The notes beneath the pieces were generated by a model, which saw only the letters and a list, made by a program, of their open reading frames with translations, was not told the origin of the DNA and did not search any database. The position numbers and the translations under genes were made by a program. DNA of 64,000 nucleotides from contig NZ_CP007215.2 of NCBI RefSeq assembly GCF_000300455.3, positions 1,488,001-1,552,000 of the forward strand. The letters are read 5' to 3'. Numbering within the stretch: position 1 is the first letter of the stretch; every line of letters starts with the position of its first letter. This document shows, one piece after another, positions 1 to 9,505 of this stretch. This DNA comes from Kosakonia sacchari SP1. GTDB taxonomy: Bacteria; Pseudomonadota; Gammaproteobacteria; Enterobacterales; Enterobacteriaceae.

Positions 1-408
1 GGCTGTGACGAAACTCGTCAAATGGCAACATGGTTGAAAGGCCAAAAAGTGGATATTGAACGTGTTCTGGTCAGCCCTTTTTTACGTGCTGAACAGACGC
101 TGGATAAGGTAGGGGAGTGTATGAACCTGCCTGACAACGTGGATGTCCTGCCGGAACTGACGCCTTGTGGCGATATCGGCCTGGTCAGCGCCTATTTACA
201 GGCGCTGGCGAATGAAGGTACTTCCGCCGTGCTGGTGATTTCTCACCTGCCGTTGGTCGGATACCTGGTGTCCGAACTCTGCCCGGGTGAAGCGCCGCCG
301 ATGTTTACCACTTCCGCCATCGCCAGCGTCACGCTGGATGGAGACGGTAAAGGTGTCTTTAACTGGCAAATGAGTCCCTGCAACCTGAAGATGCCAAAAG
401 CTATCTGA
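1..408 (+). CDS. sixA: Phosphohistidine phosphatase SixA (5' end outside window)
   Basis: SixA removes phosphate from histidine in phosphorelay proteins; the known E. coli targets are the ArcB HPt domain and the nitrogen PTS protein NPr. The window opens in frame about 26 codons into the gene, so the amino-terminal RHG catalytic motif of the histidine phosphatase superfamily lies upstream and cannot be checked. The second catalytic histidine is visible in the ISHLPLVG motif, and the ending NLKMPKAI matches the E. coli protein closely. The gene converges on smrB across a short hairpin. Identity is firm; only the start is missing. Confidence 0.95.
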   Translation, partial: GCDETRQMATWLKGQKVDIERVLVSPFLRAEQTLDKVGECMNLPDNVDVLPELTPCGDIGLVSAYLQALANEGTSAVLVISHLPLVGYLVSELCPGEAPPMFTTSAIASVTLDGDGKGVFNWQMSPCNLKMPKAI

Positions 409-429
409 TTCGCCGGACCATGAAAGATA

Positions 430-452
430 AAGAGCCGCATAATGCGGCTCTT
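430..452. terminator. Bidirectional hairpin between sixA and smrB
   Basis: AAGAGCCGCAT and ATGCGGCTCTT form an almost perfect inverted repeat around one central base (a real loop of about five). It lies in the 56-bp gap between the convergent genes sixA and smrB and can serve both strands. The T-tract is short. Confidence 0.7.
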
Positions 453-464
453 GTCGTTTCCGCT

Positions 465-1016
465 TCAGGACAACTCCGGTGGCTGCCACTCTTCCACCTC
501 TATAAGCACCAGTATCGCCGCATCGCCGCCATATTCTTTCGGGGCCTGGTGAAACGCCATCACATGCGGATGCTGCGCCAGCCATAACGGTGTTTGCTGT
601 TTGAGAATATGTTTGCCGTGGCCGTGCATCACGCAGGCGCAAAACACATGTTCTCGACGGCAGGCGGCAATCAACGCTCCCAGTTCCTGCTTCGCCTGAA
701 GCTGGGTTAAACCGTGCAGATCAAGAAACAGTTCCGGAGCATAATCGCCACGGCGGATCTTTTTCAGCTCAAAATGGCTGACATCGTTGCGCACATATTT
801 TACCGGGCCTTCGGTGTTTAACAGCGGCTGGAACTCATCAGAAAAATAGTGGCTGTTATCGGCCTGCTCCTGCAACAACCGTTTCTCCGGCACTTCAGTG
901 ATTTTTTTTCGCGCCGGGCGATGAACCACGGTATCCTGCTTAATCTGGCGTGTACCGGTCATCAGTTGCCGGAACAGCGCCTGTTCCTCCTCGCTAAGCG
1001 ATGGTTTCTTTTTCAT
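465..1016 (-). CDS. smrB: Ribosome rescue endonuclease SmrB
   Basis: This 183-residue protein has the length of E. coli SmrB (YfcN). It is known there to be recruited to collided ribosomes and to cut the mRNA between them, so that rescue factors can act. The carboxy-terminal Smr domain is clear: DLHG at residues 99-102 and HGHGKHILK from residue 131, the two motifs around the active site. The amino-terminal third is charged and probably makes ribosome contacts. It is divergent from prmB, with about 165 bp between start codons. No anomalies seen. Confidence 0.95.
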   Translation of the reverse strand: MKKKPSLSEEEQALFRQLMTGTRQIKQDTVVHRPARKKITEVPEKRLLQEQADNSHYFSDEFQPLLNTEGPVKYVRNDVSHFELKKIRRGDYAPELFLDLHGLTQLQAKQELGALIAACRREHVFCACVMHGHGKHILKQQTPLWLAQHPHVMAFHQAPKEYGGDAAILVLIEVEEWQPPELS

Positions 1017-1182
1017 CTGCGCATCTCATCTTTTCTTTCTTTCAGTGTACCCGACTCATTGCGCCAGCGGTGCAGCAAAATGCATTTTTACCCCGCGCAG
1101 GCGCGTGAGAATGCTGATTTATCGCCGTCTTCATGGCAAACTAGCCGCCGAAATTAATGCGAGCATGCGCCTGGGGGATACC

Positions 1183-2115
1183 ATGGATAAAATTTTCGTC
1201 GACGAAGCAGTGAACGAGCTGCACACCATTCAGGACATGTTGCGCTGGTCGGTCAGCCGATTTAGCGCCGCCAATATCTGGTACGGTCATGGCACCGACA
1301 ACCCGTGGGACGAAGCGGTGCAACTGGTGTTGCCAACGCTCTACCTTCCGCTGGATATCCCGGAAGATATGCGCACCGCGCGCCTGACCTCCAGCGAGCG
1401 TCACCGCATTGTTGAGCGCGTGATCCGCCGCGTTAACGAACGTATTCCGGTGGCTTACCTCACCAATAAAGCCTGGTTTTGCGGCCACGAATTTTATGTT
1501 GATGAGCGCGTGCTGGTGCCGCGTTCGCCGATTGGCGAGCTAATTAATAACCGTTTTGCCGGGCTTATCGATGAACAGCCGAAGCACATTCTTGATATGT
1601 GTACCGGTAGCGGCTGTATCGCGATTGCCTGTGCTTATGCCTTTCCCGAAGCGGAAGTGGACGCCGTCGATATCTCCACGGACGCGCTGGCGGTCACCGA
1701 GCACAACATCGAAGAGCACGGGCTTATTCATCACGTGACGCCAATCCGCTCTGACGTCTTCCGCGACTTGCCGAAAGTGCAGTACGACCTGATTGTGACC
1801 AACCCGCCGTACGTTGACGAAGAAGATATGGCCGATCTGCCTTCCGAGTATCGCCACGAGCCGGAGCTTGGCCTGGCTTCCGGCAGCGATGGCCTGAAAC
1901 TGACGCGCCGCATCCTCGCCTGTGCGCCGGATTACCTCTCTGACAACGGCATCCTGATTTGTGAAGTGGGTAACAGCATGGTACATCTGATGGAACAATA
2001 TCCGGACGTACCGTTTACCTGGCTGGAGTTTGATAACGGCGGGGACGGCGTCTTTATGCTGACCAAAGCGCAGCTTATCGCCGCTCGCGAACACTTCAGC
2101 ATCTATAAAGATTAA
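1183..2115 (+). CDS. prmB: Ribosomal protein uL3 glutamine methyltransferase PrmB
   Basis: PrmB methylates a glutamine of ribosomal protein L3 (uL3) using S-adenosylmethionine, and works in 50S assembly. The SAM-binding motif DMCTGSGC is at residues 138-145 and the catalytic NPPY at 207-210. I chose the ATG at 1183, preceded by GGGG, because it gives 310 residues beginning [10 protein letters not shown], the E. coli length and start. The reading frame stays open upstream to 1045, but that extension has no family support. aroC follows after 37 bp, as in E. coli. Confidence 0.96.
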   Translation: MDKIFVDEAVNELHTIQDMLRWSVSRFSAANIWYGHGTDNPWDEAVQLVLPTLYLPLDIPEDMRTARLTSSERHRIVERVIRRVNERIPVAYLTNKAWFCGHEFYVDERVLVPRSPIGELINNRFAGLIDEQPKHILDMCTGSGCIAIACAYAFPEAEVDAVDISTDALAVTEHNIEEHGLIHHVTPIRSDVFRDLPKVQYDLIVTNPPYVDEEDMADLPSEYRHEPELGLASGSDGLKLTRRILACAPDYLSDNGILICEVGNSMVHLMEQYPDVPFTWLEFDNGGDGVFMLTKAQLIAAREHFSIYKD

Positions 2116-2152
2116 AACGACGCTCAACACAGACAACGACAACGGAGCCGTG

Positions 2153-3238
2153 ATGGCAGGAAACACAATTGGACAACTTTTTCGCGTAACCACCTTCGGC
2201 GAATCGCACGGCCTGGCGCTCGGCTGTATTGTCGATGGCGTGCCGCCGGGCATTTCGCTGACCGAAGCGGATCTGCAACACGATCTGGACAGACGCCGCC
2301 CGGGGACATCGCGCTACACCACCCAGCGCCGCGAGCCGGATCAGGTGAAAATCCTCTCTGGCGTGTTTGAAGGCGTGACTACCGGCACCAGTATAGGTCT
2401 GCTGATTGAAAACACCGATCAGCGTTCGCAGGATTACGGCGCGATTAAAGATCTATTCCGTCCGGGACATGCGGATTACACCTACGAACAAAAATATGGT
2501 GTGCGCGATTATCGCGGCGGTGGCCGTTCTTCTGCTCGTGAAACGGCGATGCGTGTGGCGGCTGGTGCGATTGCTAAAAAATACCTGGCGCAGAAATTTG
2601 GCATTGTCATTCGCGGTTGCCTGACGCAGATGGGCGACATCCCGCTGGAGATCAAAGCGTGGGAGCAAGTGGAGCAGAACCCGTTTTTCTGCCCGGACCC
2701 CGATAAAATTGATGCGCTGGATGAACTGATGCGCGGCCTGAAAAAAGAGGGCGATTCTATTGGTGCGAAAGTGACCGTGGTTGCCGATGGCGTACCGGCA
2801 GGTCTTGGCGAGCCGGTGTTTGACCGACTTGATGCGGATATTGCCCATGCGCTGATGAGCATTAATGCGGTGAAAGGCGTTGAAATTGGCGATGGCTTTG
2901 AGGTGATAAAACTGCGCGGCAGCGAAAACCGCGATGAAATCACCAAACAGGGCTTTCAGAGCAATCACGCGGGCGGCATATTGGGCGGTATCAGCAGCGG
3001 TCAGCAAATTATTGCCAATATTGCGCTGAAACCCACCTCAAGCATTACCGTGCCCGGGAAGACGATCAATCGCTTTGGCGATGAGGTCGAAATGATCACC
3101 AAAGGTCGTCACGATCCGTGCGTTGGCATTCGCGCCGTACCGATCGCTGAAGCGATGCTGGCGATTGTCTTGATGGATCATTTCCTGCGTCAGCGCGCGC
3201 AAAACGCTGATGTGATAACCGATATTCCACGCTGGTAA
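2153..3238 (+). CDS. aroC: Chorismate synthase AroC
   Basis: AroC converts 5-enolpyruvylshikimate 3-phosphate to chorismate, the last shared step toward aromatic amino acids, folate, menaquinone and enterobactin; it needs reduced FMN. The 361-residue product has the family landmarks TFGESHG near the start, the [12 protein letters not shown] stretch, [14 protein letters not shown] and [13 protein letters not shown] near the end. The start at 2153 sits 5 bases after GGAG; the GTG directly before it (2150) is too close to that site. menF at the right end of this window draws on the same chorismate pool. mepA follows after 2 bp. Confidence 0.98.
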   Translation: MAGNTIGQLFRVTTFGESHGLALGCIVDGVPPGISLTEADLQHDLDRRRPGTSRYTTQRREPDQVKILSGVFEGVTTGTSIGLLIENTDQRSQDYGAIKDLFRPGHADYTYEQKYGVRDYRGGGRSSARETAMRVAAGAIAKKYLAQKFGIVIRGCLTQMGDIPLEIKAWEQVEQNPFFCPDPDKIDALDELMRGLKKEGDSIGAKVTVVADGVPAGLGEPVFDRLDADIAHALMSINAVKGVEIGDGFEVIKLRGSENRDEITKQGFQSNHAGGILGGISSGQQIIANIALKPTSSITVPGKTINRFGDEVEMITKGRHDPCVGIRAVPIAEAMLAIVLMDHFLRQRAQNADVITDIPRW

Positions 3239-3240
3239 TC

Positions 3241-4065
3241 ATGAAAAAAACGGCAATCGCCCTGTTTGCCCTGCTGATGAGCGCAACTGCCATGGCGGCG
3301 ACGCCATGGCAAAAACTGACCCATCCCGTCGCCGGTAGCCCGCAATCTATCGGCGCGTTTTCCAATGGATGCATTGTTGGTGCGCATGAGCTGCCGCTGC
3401 AATCGGATCACTACCAGGTGATGCGCACCGATCAACGGCGCTATTTTGGTCATCCGGATCTGGTGCTGTTCATTCAGCGCTTCAGCACACAGGTGTACAA
3501 CCTCGGGCTGGGTACGGTGCTGGTAGGCGATATGGGGATGCCAGCCGGTGGACGCTTTAACGGCGGTCACGCCAGCCACCAGTCGGGGCTGGATGTCGAT
3601 ATCTTCCTGCAGCTTCCGAAAACGCGCTGGAGCGCGGCGCAACTGCTCAAACCGCAGGCGCTGGATCTGGTTTCCCGCGATGGCAAACAGGTAGTGCCTG
3701 CGCTGTGGAAGCCGGAAATCAGCAGCATGATCAAGCTGGCGGCAGAGGATAACGACGTGACGCGTATCTTCGTGAATCCGGCAATCAAGCAGCAGCTTTG
3801 CCTTGATGCGGGCAGCGATCGTGACTGGCTGCGCAAAGTGCGCCCGTGGTTCCAGCATCGTGCGCATATGCATGTGCGCCTGCGCTGCCCGGCGGGCAGC
3901 CTGGAGTGCCAGGATCAACCGCTGCCGCCGCCTGGTGATGGTTGCGGTGCAGAATTGCAAAGCTGGTTTGAACCGGCGAAGCCGGGTAGTTCAACGCCTG
4001 AGAAAAAGACGCCGCCGCCGTTGCCGCCGTCCTGCCAGGCTTTACTGGATGAACACGCACTCTGA
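3241..4065 (+). CDS. mepA: Penicillin-insensitive murein endopeptidase MepA
   Basis: MepA is a periplasmic LAS-family zinc metallopeptidase that cuts D-Ala-meso-DAP (and DAP-DAP) cross-links in peptidoglycan. A signal peptide covers residues 1-19 with cleavage after AMA. Metal and catalytic residues are in place: H110 and H113, D120 in the GLDVDIF motif, and H209/H211 in HRAHMHV. The last 50 or so residues are proline-rich. Length (274) equals E. coli. Its start lies 2 bp after the aroC stop and its stop overlaps the yfcA start (TGATG), so it is translationally coupled to both. Confidence 0.96.
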   Translation: MKKTAIALFALLMSATAMAATPWQKLTHPVAGSPQSIGAFSNGCIVGAHELPLQSDHYQVMRTDQRRYFGHPDLVLFIQRFSTQVYNLGLGTVLVGDMGMPAGGRFNGGHASHQSGLDVDIFLQLPKTRWSAAQLLKPQALDLVSRDGKQVVPALWKPEISSMIKLAAEDNDVTRIFVNPAIKQQLCLDAGSDRDWLRKVRPWFQHRAHMHVRLRCPAGSLECQDQPLPPPGDGCGAELQSWFEPAKPGSSTPEKKTPPPLPPSCQALLDEHAL

Positions 4066-4877
4066 TGGAACTCTTTCAACAACTGTTTATGGTGTCACCG
4101 CTGTTGCTGGTGACGCTTTTTTTTGTCGCGCTGCTAGCCGGGTTTATTGACGCGCTGGCGGGCGGGGGTGGGCTGCTAACCGTTCCGGCGCTGATGGCGG
4201 CCGGAATGTCACCGGCGCAGGCGCTGGCGACCAACAAATTGCAGGCCTGCGGCGGTTCGCTGTCGGCATCGCTGTACTTTATTCGCCGCAAAGTGGTAAA
4301 CCTCGCCGATCAGAAGCTCAATATATTGATGACTTTCCTCGGTTCCACCACCGGCGCGCTGCTGGTGCAGCATGTGCAATCCGATGTGCTGCGCCAGATC
4401 CTGCCGATTCTGATTATCTGTATTGGCCTCTATTTCCTGCTGATGCCAGGACTAGGCGAAGAGGATCGTCAGCGCCGTTTGTACGGTCTGCCTTTCGCGC
4501 TGGTTTCCGGCGGCTGTGTCGGTTTTTATGACGGTTTCTTTGGCCCGGGCGCAGGCTCGTTTTACGCCCTGGCGTTTGTCACGCTTGCGGGTTTTAACCT
4601 GGCAAAATCGACCGCCCATGCCAAAGTGCTGAATGCCACTTCCAACGTTGGCGGGCTGCTGCTATTCATTATTGGCGGCAAAGTGGTGTGGGGCACCGGC
4701 TTTGTTATGCTGGCCGGGCAATTTCTCGGCGCGCGCATGGGCTCGCGTCTGGTGCTCAGCAAAGGGCAAAAGCTCATTCGTCCGATGATTGTGATTGTCT
4801 CGGCGGTGATGAGCGCAAAACTTCTCTATGACAGTCACGGGCAGGAGATCCTCCAGTATCTGGGGGTGAATGTATGA
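4065..4877 (+). CDS. yfcA: TauE/SafE-family membrane permease YfcA
   Basis: A 270-residue inner-membrane protein of the TauE/SafE (DUF81) family, whose better-known members export sulfite or organosulfonates; the YfcA substrate is not established. About eight hydrophobic segments are visible. The family half-repeats show as the glycine-rich GFIDALAGGGGLLTVPAL near residue 26 and DGFFGPGAGSF near residue 155, each followed by a motif around a conserved lysine (ATNKLQA, AHAKVLNATSN). Its start overlaps the mepA stop and its end overlaps the epmC start by four bases. The name is sure, the function is not. Confidence 0.92.
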   Translation: MELFQQLFMVSPLLLVTLFFVALLAGFIDALAGGGGLLTVPALMAAGMSPAQALATNKLQACGGSLSASLYFIRRKVVNLADQKLNILMTFLGSTTGALLVQHVQSDVLRQILPILIICIGLYFLLMPGLGEEDRQRRLYGLPFALVSGGCVGFYDGFFGPGAGSFYALAFVTLAGFNLAKSTAHAKVLNATSNVGGLLLFIIGGKVVWGTGFVMLAGQFLGARMGSRLVLSKGQKLIRPMIVIVSAVMSAKLLYDSHGQEILQYLGVNV

Positions 4878-5413
4878 CGCATCACTATCAACAACTCATT
4901 GATATTTTTGACGGCTGTTTTGCCGACGATTTTAATACCCGTCTGATTAAAGGCGACGACGAACCGATCTATCTTCCTGCTGATGCGGATGCACCTTATA
5001 ACCGCATTGTTTTTGCCCACGGCTTTTATGCCAGCGCGTTACATGAAATTTCGCACTGGTGCATTGCGGGAGCTGAACGGCGCAAGCTGGTCGATTTTGG
5101 TTACTGGTACTGCCCGGACGGACGCGATGCGGCGACGCAGGGGAAATTTGAAGATGTTGAAGTCAAACCGCAGGCGTTTGACTGGTTGTTCTGCGTGGCG
5201 GCGGGTTTCCCGTTTAACGTCAGTTGCGACAATCTGGAAGGCGATTTCGAACCCGATCGCATCGTGTTCCAGCGCCGTGTGCATGCACAGGTGATGGCGT
5301 ATCTGGAGCAGGGCATTCCTGAACGTCCGGCGCGTTTTATTAAAGCACTACAGGATTATTACCAGACGCCGCCCTTAGCGGCAGCACAGTTTCCGTGGCC
5401 GGAAGACCTGTAA
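4874..5413 (+). CDS. epmC: Elongation factor P hydroxylase EpmC (YfcM)
   Basis: EpmC hydroxylates the beta-lysylated lysine of translation factor EF-P, the last step of the EpmA-EpmB-EpmC modification that helps ribosomes through polyproline. The 179-residue protein has an HExxH sequence (H57-E58-I-S-H61, in ALHEISHW), consistent with the metal site of this family, and ends with the proline-rich PPLAAAQFPWPEDL. The E. coli protein is about three residues longer. The ATG overlaps the yfcA stop as ATGA, so coupled translation is likely. Confidence 0.94.
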   Translation: MTHHYQQLIDIFDGCFADDFNTRLIKGDDEPIYLPADADAPYNRIVFAHGFYASALHEISHWCIAGAERRKLVDFGYWYCPDGRDAATQGKFEDVEVKPQAFDWLFCVAAGFPFNVSCDNLEGDFEPDRIVFQRRVHAQVMAYLEQGIPERPARFIKALQDYYQTPPLAAAQFPWPEDL

Positions 5414-5440
5414 GGCCATTTTTTTAAATGAGGAAGAGAG

Positions 5441-5719
5441 ATGATCGCGGAGTTTGAATCACGCATTCTGGCGTTAATAGATAACATGGTGGACCACGCC
5501 AGTGATGATGAGCTGTTCGCGGGCGGTTATCTGCGCGGCCACCTGACGCTGGCGGTGGCGGAGCTGGAGAGCGGCGATGACCATGCGCCGGAAACCCTGT
5601 ACGGAAAAGTGACCACCAGTGTGCAAAACGCTATTCAGGCGGGAGAACTATCGCCGCGCGATCAGGCGCTGGTGCTCGGCATGTGGGAAAACCTGTATCA
5701 GCAGGCGAAAGCGCACTAA
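5441..5719 (+). CDS. yfcL: Conserved small protein YfcL
   Basis: A 92-residue acidic, soluble-looking protein of the YfcL family, conserved next to epmC in enterobacteria. It lacks a signal peptide, membrane segment or catalytic motif. The start has a strong ribosome site (GAGGAAGAGAG then ATG). It closes the run from prmB to yfcL and is followed by a hairpin. Its conserved position beside epmC hints at a link with translation, but that is inference only. Confidence 0.9.
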   Translation: MIAEFESRILALIDNMVDHASDDELFAGGYLRGHLTLAVAELESGDDHAPETLYGKVTTSVQNAIQAGELSPRDQALVLGMWENLYQQAKAH

Positions 5720-5724
5720 GCCGT

Positions 5725-5754
5725 CTTTTCCCTCTCCGCTCAGGAGAGGGAAAG
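5725..5754. terminator. Hairpin between convergent yfcL and mnmC
   Basis: TTTCCCTCTCC (5727-5737) pairs with GGAGAGGGAAA (5743-5753) around the loop GCTCA. The stem lies in the 43-bp gap between the ends of yfcL and mnmC. The flanking T-rich bases are modest on both strands. Confidence 0.7.
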
Positions 5755-5762
5755 TATTCATC

Positions 5763-7763
5763 TCATTTCACCGCTTTACCCTTCAATAACTTTCTGACCC
5801 ATAAACGATTCGGATTCATTGCCGCCAGTGTTTCACCGTCCAGCGGGATCGGTTCATTGCTCATTTGTGATGCCAGAATTTCTGCCGACAGCGGCGCGCT
5901 GCACAACCCGCGTGAACCCAGCGCACCCAACATAAACAGTCCGTCATAGACGGGCGCGCTGACGGCTGTTTCGCTGTGTTCTGCGAGGGTCGCATAGGCG
6001 TTAAGCGTTGCGTCGTAATCCGCCACGTTGCCGACCATCGGCAGGTGATCGCGCGTGGCGCAGCGTACGCCGCAGCGTGCATCGCCCGCGCTGACATCCA
6101 CCGTTTTAGCCCATGATGCCTGCGGGAAGCAGTCGAGCAGCCGCTGGCGGTTCTGCTGCTGATCGGCTTCGCTGTAGGCGGTTTCCTGTTGACCGCGATG
6201 ATAACTTGCGCCAATACAGTGCTGCTGACTGTGCGGGTTTTGCGGTGTGAGATAGCCGTCATAACACAGCACCTGGCGCAACGGGCTGAGCTCAGGCGTG
6301 GTGGGAATATGGCTGACCTGGCCTGCCACCGGATACACCGGCAGTTTTTCCGTTTGCGCAAAATGTTGTATGCGGTGCCCGTTGGCCAGCACCACGGCGG
6401 CATGCTGGCGTAATTCGCCGCCTTTGATATGCAACTGCCAGTGATTATCTTCAGACGTTAATTGCTCGACATCATAACCATAGTGCACCTGTAAACCCTG
6501 TTCACAAGCCAGCGCGAGGGCGGCCGACGTGAGCTGCGCCGGGCAGAGCCAGCCGCCAGCCGGGTAAGTGATGCCACCGCAGCCGGTTTCCACGCCGCAG
6601 AGCGCATCGGCCTCATTTGCCTCAACGCGCCAGGCGAGTTCCAGCGGCAGATCCAGCGTCAGCATCTGATCGATTTTGTGTTGGCTTTTTTCATCCCAGC
6701 CGAGTTGGGTCACGCCGCACCACTGATGGTCAAACTCGACAGGAAGCGCGTCGTACACGCGGCGGGCAAAGGTAAAGGCTGCCGGGAAGAAGCGTGCCAG
6801 CGCCGGATCGTGGGCGCTGAGCAAAGGATAGAGTGCGCCCTGGCGGTTACCGGATGCGCCTTCGGCAGGAGCCTCATCGGCGCAATACAGCGTGACCTGC
6901 CAGCCGCGACGCAGCAACGCCAGCGACAACAGGGCGCTGGCTACACCGCCGCCAATTAACGCCACTTCGCGTTTCTCTGTACCGCTGCGGGCAAACCACG
7001 GCGCACGGACTGCAGGCGCTCGCGGGTTTTCCATCACCCCGGTGAGCATTTCGCGTTTGCGGCCAAAACCTTTGCTTTTGTGCATGGTAAAACCCGCTTC
7101 TTGCAAACCGCGCCGGACGAAACCCGCTGAGGTAAAGGTCGCCAGCGTACCGCCAGGCCTTGCAAGTCGCGCCATCGCCTGAAACAGATTTGCTGTCCAC
7201 ATGTCCGGGTTTTTGGCGGGCGCAAACCCATCAAGGAACCAGGCGTCCACGCTCTGGTTGAGCGAATCGTCCAGCGTATCGGTCAGGTCGTTGATATCAC
7301 CGAACCATAAATCGAGCGTCACGCGACCACCATCCAGCAACAGTCGGTGGCAACCAGCAAAAGGCAGCGGCCACTGCGCTTGCAGTTGTTCTGCCCAGCT
7401 CGCCAGTTCCGGCCAGTGGGCGTGCGCTTTGCGCAGATCGCCCTGGGTGAGCGGAAATTTTTCAAAACTGATGAAATGTAACCTTTCCAGGGTAGCGTCG
7501 GGGTTAACTGCGCGAAAGGCCGTAAACGCCTGCCAAAGGGTAAGGAAGTTCAGACCGGTGCCGAAACCGCTCTCCGCGACGACAAACAGCGGGCGCGGGT
7601 GGTCAGGAAAACGGTGTTCAAGACGGTTGCCGCCGAGAAAAACATAACGTGTCTCTTCCAGCCCGTTATCATTAGAGAAGTAGACATCGTCAAAATCTCG
7701 GGAAACAGGTGTACCCTCAGCGTTGAATTCCAGGTTGGCGGATTGTATAGCGGTTTGTTTCAC
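5763..7763 (-). CDS. mnmC: Bifunctional tRNA mnm5s2U34 modification enzyme MnmC
   Basis: MnmC completes mnm5(s2)U at the wobble base of several tRNAs. The carboxy-terminal FAD-dependent oxidase removes carboxymethyl from cmnm5U and the amino-terminal domain methylates the resulting nm5U using SAM. The SAM site shows as [11 protein letters not shown] in the first hundred residues, the methylase domain ends near [10 protein letters not shown], and the FAD-binding [17 protein letters not shown] opens the oxidase half. I chose the GTG at 7763 because translation from it ([18 protein letters not shown] after the start) lines up with the E. coli start and gives 666 residues against 668. It is divergent from fabB. 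Confidence 0.95.
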   Translation of the reverse strand: MKQTAIQSANLEFNAEGTPVSRDFDDVYFSNDNGLEETRYVFLGGNRLEHRFPDHPRPLFVVAESGFGTGLNFLTLWQAFTAFRAVNPDATLERLHFISFEKFPLTQGDLRKAHAHWPELASWAEQLQAQWPLPFAGCHRLLLDGGRVTLDLWFGDINDLTDTLDDSLNQSVDAWFLDGFAPAKNPDMWTANLFQAMARLARPGGTLATFTSAGFVRRGLQEAGFTMHKSKGFGRKREMLTGVMENPRAPAVRAPWFARSGTEKREVALIGGGVASALLSLALLRRGWQVTLYCADEAPAEGASGNRQGALYPLLSAHDPALARFFPAAFTFARRVYDALPVEFDHQWCGVTQLGWDEKSQHKIDQMLTLDLPLELAWRVEANEADALCGVETGCGGITYPAGGWLCPAQLTSAALALACEQGLQVHYGYDVEQLTSEDNHWQLHIKGGELRQHAAVVLANGHRIQHFAQTEKLPVYPVAGQVSHIPTTPELSPLRQVLCYDGYLTPQNPHSQQHCIGASYHRGQQETAYSEADQQQNRQRLLDCFPQASWAKTVDVSAGDARCGVRCATRDHLPMVGNVADYDATLNAYATLAEHSETAVSAPVYDGLFMLGALGSRGLCSAPLSAEILASQMSNEPIPLDGETLAAMNPNRLWVRKLLKGKAVK

Positions 7764-7838
7764 GTAAGTTACTCGTCCATCAAGCAGTGTCACGATCTTA
7801 ACGAGGGACAAAGAAAGGCGCAAATTTCCTCAGAAATT

Positions 7839-7855
7839 GTCTGATCGGACTTGTT
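7839..7855. promoter_or_regulatory. FadR operator upstream of fabB
   Basis: The 17-mer GTCTGATCGGACTTGTT fits the FadR consensus (AnCTGGTCnGACnTGTT) at most positions and overlaps the likely -35 box. In E. coli FadR activates fabB from this position. Seen by eye, not scored. Confidence 0.75.
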
Positions 7856-7879
7856 CGGCGTACAAGTGTACGCTATCTT
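7851..7879 (+). promoter_or_regulatory. fabB sigma-70 promoter
   Basis: TTGTTC (7851-7856) and TATCTT (7874-7879) are separated by 17 bp. This is a good sigma-70 pair about 40 bp ahead of the fabB start. The FabR palindrome fills the spacer almost exactly. Confidence 0.65.
7857..7874. promoter_or_regulatory. FabR operator in the fabB promoter
   Basis: The near-perfect palindrome GGCGTACAAGTGTACGCT matches the AGCGTACAnnTGTACGCT form known for FabR sites before fabA and fabB. FabR represses these genes according to unsaturated fatty acid status. It lies between the -35 and -10 boxes, consistent with repression by promoter occlusion. Confidence 0.8.
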
Positions 7880-7919
7880 GCGACACGAAACTTAATTAGT
7901 GCGACTTTAGGGGTATTGA

Positions 7920-9134
7920 ATGAAACGTGCAGTGATTACTGGCCTGGGCATCGTTTCCAGCATTGGTAACAACCAGCAGGAAGTCCTGGCATCCCTGCGT
8001 GAAGGACGCTCAGGGATCACATTCTCTCAGGAATTCAAAGATTCCGGCATGCGCAGCCACGTATGGGGTAACGTTAAACTGGACACCACTGGTTTGATTG
8101 ACCGTAAAGTGGTTCGTTTCATGAACGATGCCTCTATCTATTCCTATCTCTCCATGCAGCAGGCGATTGAAGATGCTGGCCTGAAAGACGAGGTTTATCA
8201 GAATAACCCGCGCGTGGGCCTGATTGCAGGTTCTGGCGGTTCGTCTAAATCTCAGGTTTTCGGCGCTGATGCAATGCGCAGCCCGCGTGGTCTGAAAGCG
8301 GTTGGCCCATATGTGGTCACCAAAGCGATGGCGTCTGCGGTTTCCGCGTGCCTTGCAACACCGTTTAAAATTCACGGCGTGAACTACTCCATCAGCTCCG
8401 CGTGTGCCACTTCCGCGCACTGTATCGGTAACGCAGTTGAGCAGATCCAACTGGGCAAACAAGACATCGTTTTTGCCGGCGGCGGCGAAGAGCTGTGCTG
8501 GGAAATGGCTTGCGAGTTCGATGCAATGGGCGCGCTCTCGACCAAATACAATGAAACGCCGGAAAAAGCGTCCCGTACTTACGATAAAAACCGTGACGGT
8601 TTCGTTATCGCAGGTGGCGGCGGTATGGTGGTGGTTGAAGAGCTGGAGCACGCACTGGCGCGCGGCGCGCACATTTATGCGGAGATCGTTGGCTATGGCG
8701 CGACCTCCGATGGCGCAGACATGGTAGCCCCGTCAGGCGAAGGCGCAGTGCGCTGCATGAAGATGGCGATGCACGGCGTTGATACGCCGATTGACTATCT
8801 GAACTCCCACGGGACTTCCACGCCAGTTGGCGATGTGAAAGAACTGGGCGCTATCCGCGAAGTGTTCGGCAACAACAGCCCGGCGATTTCCGCGACCAAA
8901 GCGATGACCGGTCACTCTCTGGGTGCTGCGGGCGTGCAGGAAGCGATCTACTCTCTGCTGATGCTGGAGCACGGCTTTATCGCCCCGAGCATTAACGTGG
9001 AAGAACTCGATGAGCAGGCTGAAGGTCTGAACATCGTCACTAAACCGATGGATGCGACGCTGAATACCGTGATGTCTAACAGCTTCGGTTTTGGCGGCAC
9101 CAACGCCACTCTGGTGATGCGCAAACTGAAATAA
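7920..9134 (+). CDS. fabB: Beta-ketoacyl-ACP synthase I FabB
   Basis: FabB condenses malonyl-ACP with acyl-ACP and is needed to elongate cis-unsaturated intermediates in type II fatty acid synthesis. The 404-residue protein keeps the Cys-His-His triad: C162 in SSACATSAH, the first histidine in [11 protein letters not shown] and the second in [11 protein letters not shown]. Compared with E. coli FabB (406), it is one residue shorter around [12 protein letters not shown] and lacks the final aspartate; neither is near the triad. Promoter, FadR and FabR sites are recognisable upstream, and a strong terminator follows. Confidence 0.97.
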   Translation: MKRAVITGLGIVSSIGNNQQEVLASLREGRSGITFSQEFKDSGMRSHVWGNVKLDTTGLIDRKVVRFMNDASIYSYLSMQQAIEDAGLKDEVYQNNPRVGLIAGSGGSSKSQVFGADAMRSPRGLKAVGPYVVTKAMASAVSACLATPFKIHGVNYSISSACATSAHCIGNAVEQIQLGKQDIVFAGGGEELCWEMACEFDAMGALSTKYNETPEKASRTYDKNRDGFVIAGGGGMVVVEELEHALARGAHIYAEIVGYGATSDGADMVAPSGEGAVRCMKMAMHGVDTPIDYLNSHGTSTPVGDVKELGAIREVFGNNSPAISATKAMTGHSLGAAGVQEAIYSLLMLEHGFIAPSINVEELDEQAEGLNIVTKPMDATLNTVMSNSFGFGGTNATLVMRKLK

Positions 9135-9152
9135 GTTTGTCTTACCGCGAGA

Positions 9153-9178
9153 AGGGGAGCCTGAGGCTCCCTTTTTTA
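9153..9178 (+). terminator. fabB intrinsic terminator
   Basis: GGGAGCC (9155-9161) and GGCTCCC (9165-9171) flank the loop TGA and are followed directly by six Ts. A textbook rho-independent terminator 20 bp after the fabB stop. Confidence 0.9.
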
Positions 9179-9505
9179 TTGCCCGCTTTAAACCCTCTCC
9201 TGTGAATGCAGCAACCGTTTTTGGCGCTATCTTGATTGCCTGCGAATTTCCCTCTTACCGAGCTGGTCGAGTTTTTTTGAAAGGGTTTAGTAGGCGCCCT
9301 GGCGGCGCAAACAATTCCGCTTTTATTCAGGGGATTTTTACGCGTTGACAACCCGCTACGTTGGCAGGCAAACTCCACCCGCAACATTATCCCTGCGATA
9401 ATGCGTAAGCGTTTAACGTTAACCAACGCGCCTTAATCCTGAAACTCAGGTAGAGGGGGCGTGGTACTTCCAAATCCCGCCTTACTCTGCGTTATGGAGT
9501 AATGC
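9179..9505. other. Non-coding gap between fabB terminator and yfcJ
   Basis: I see no convincing gene here; the reverse-strand open frame through it has no family signature and runs across the fabB terminator. A TTGACA at 9345-9350 lacks a -10 at proper spacing, while TGCGATAAT at 9394-9402 could be an extended -10 for yfcJ. A small hairpin, GCGCC/GGCGC, lies at 9294-9308. GGAG before the yfcJ ATG is its ribosome site. Confidence 0.5.

Noticed and set aside
1045-1182. Upstream in-frame extension of prmB
   Set aside because: Starting at 1183 gives the exact length and start of the E. coli protein with a usable ribosome site; the extension has no support.
9142-9426. 94-codon reverse-strand open frame downstream of fabB
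   Set aside because: It runs through the fabB terminator hairpin, has no family resemblance and ends in low-complexity basic sequence.
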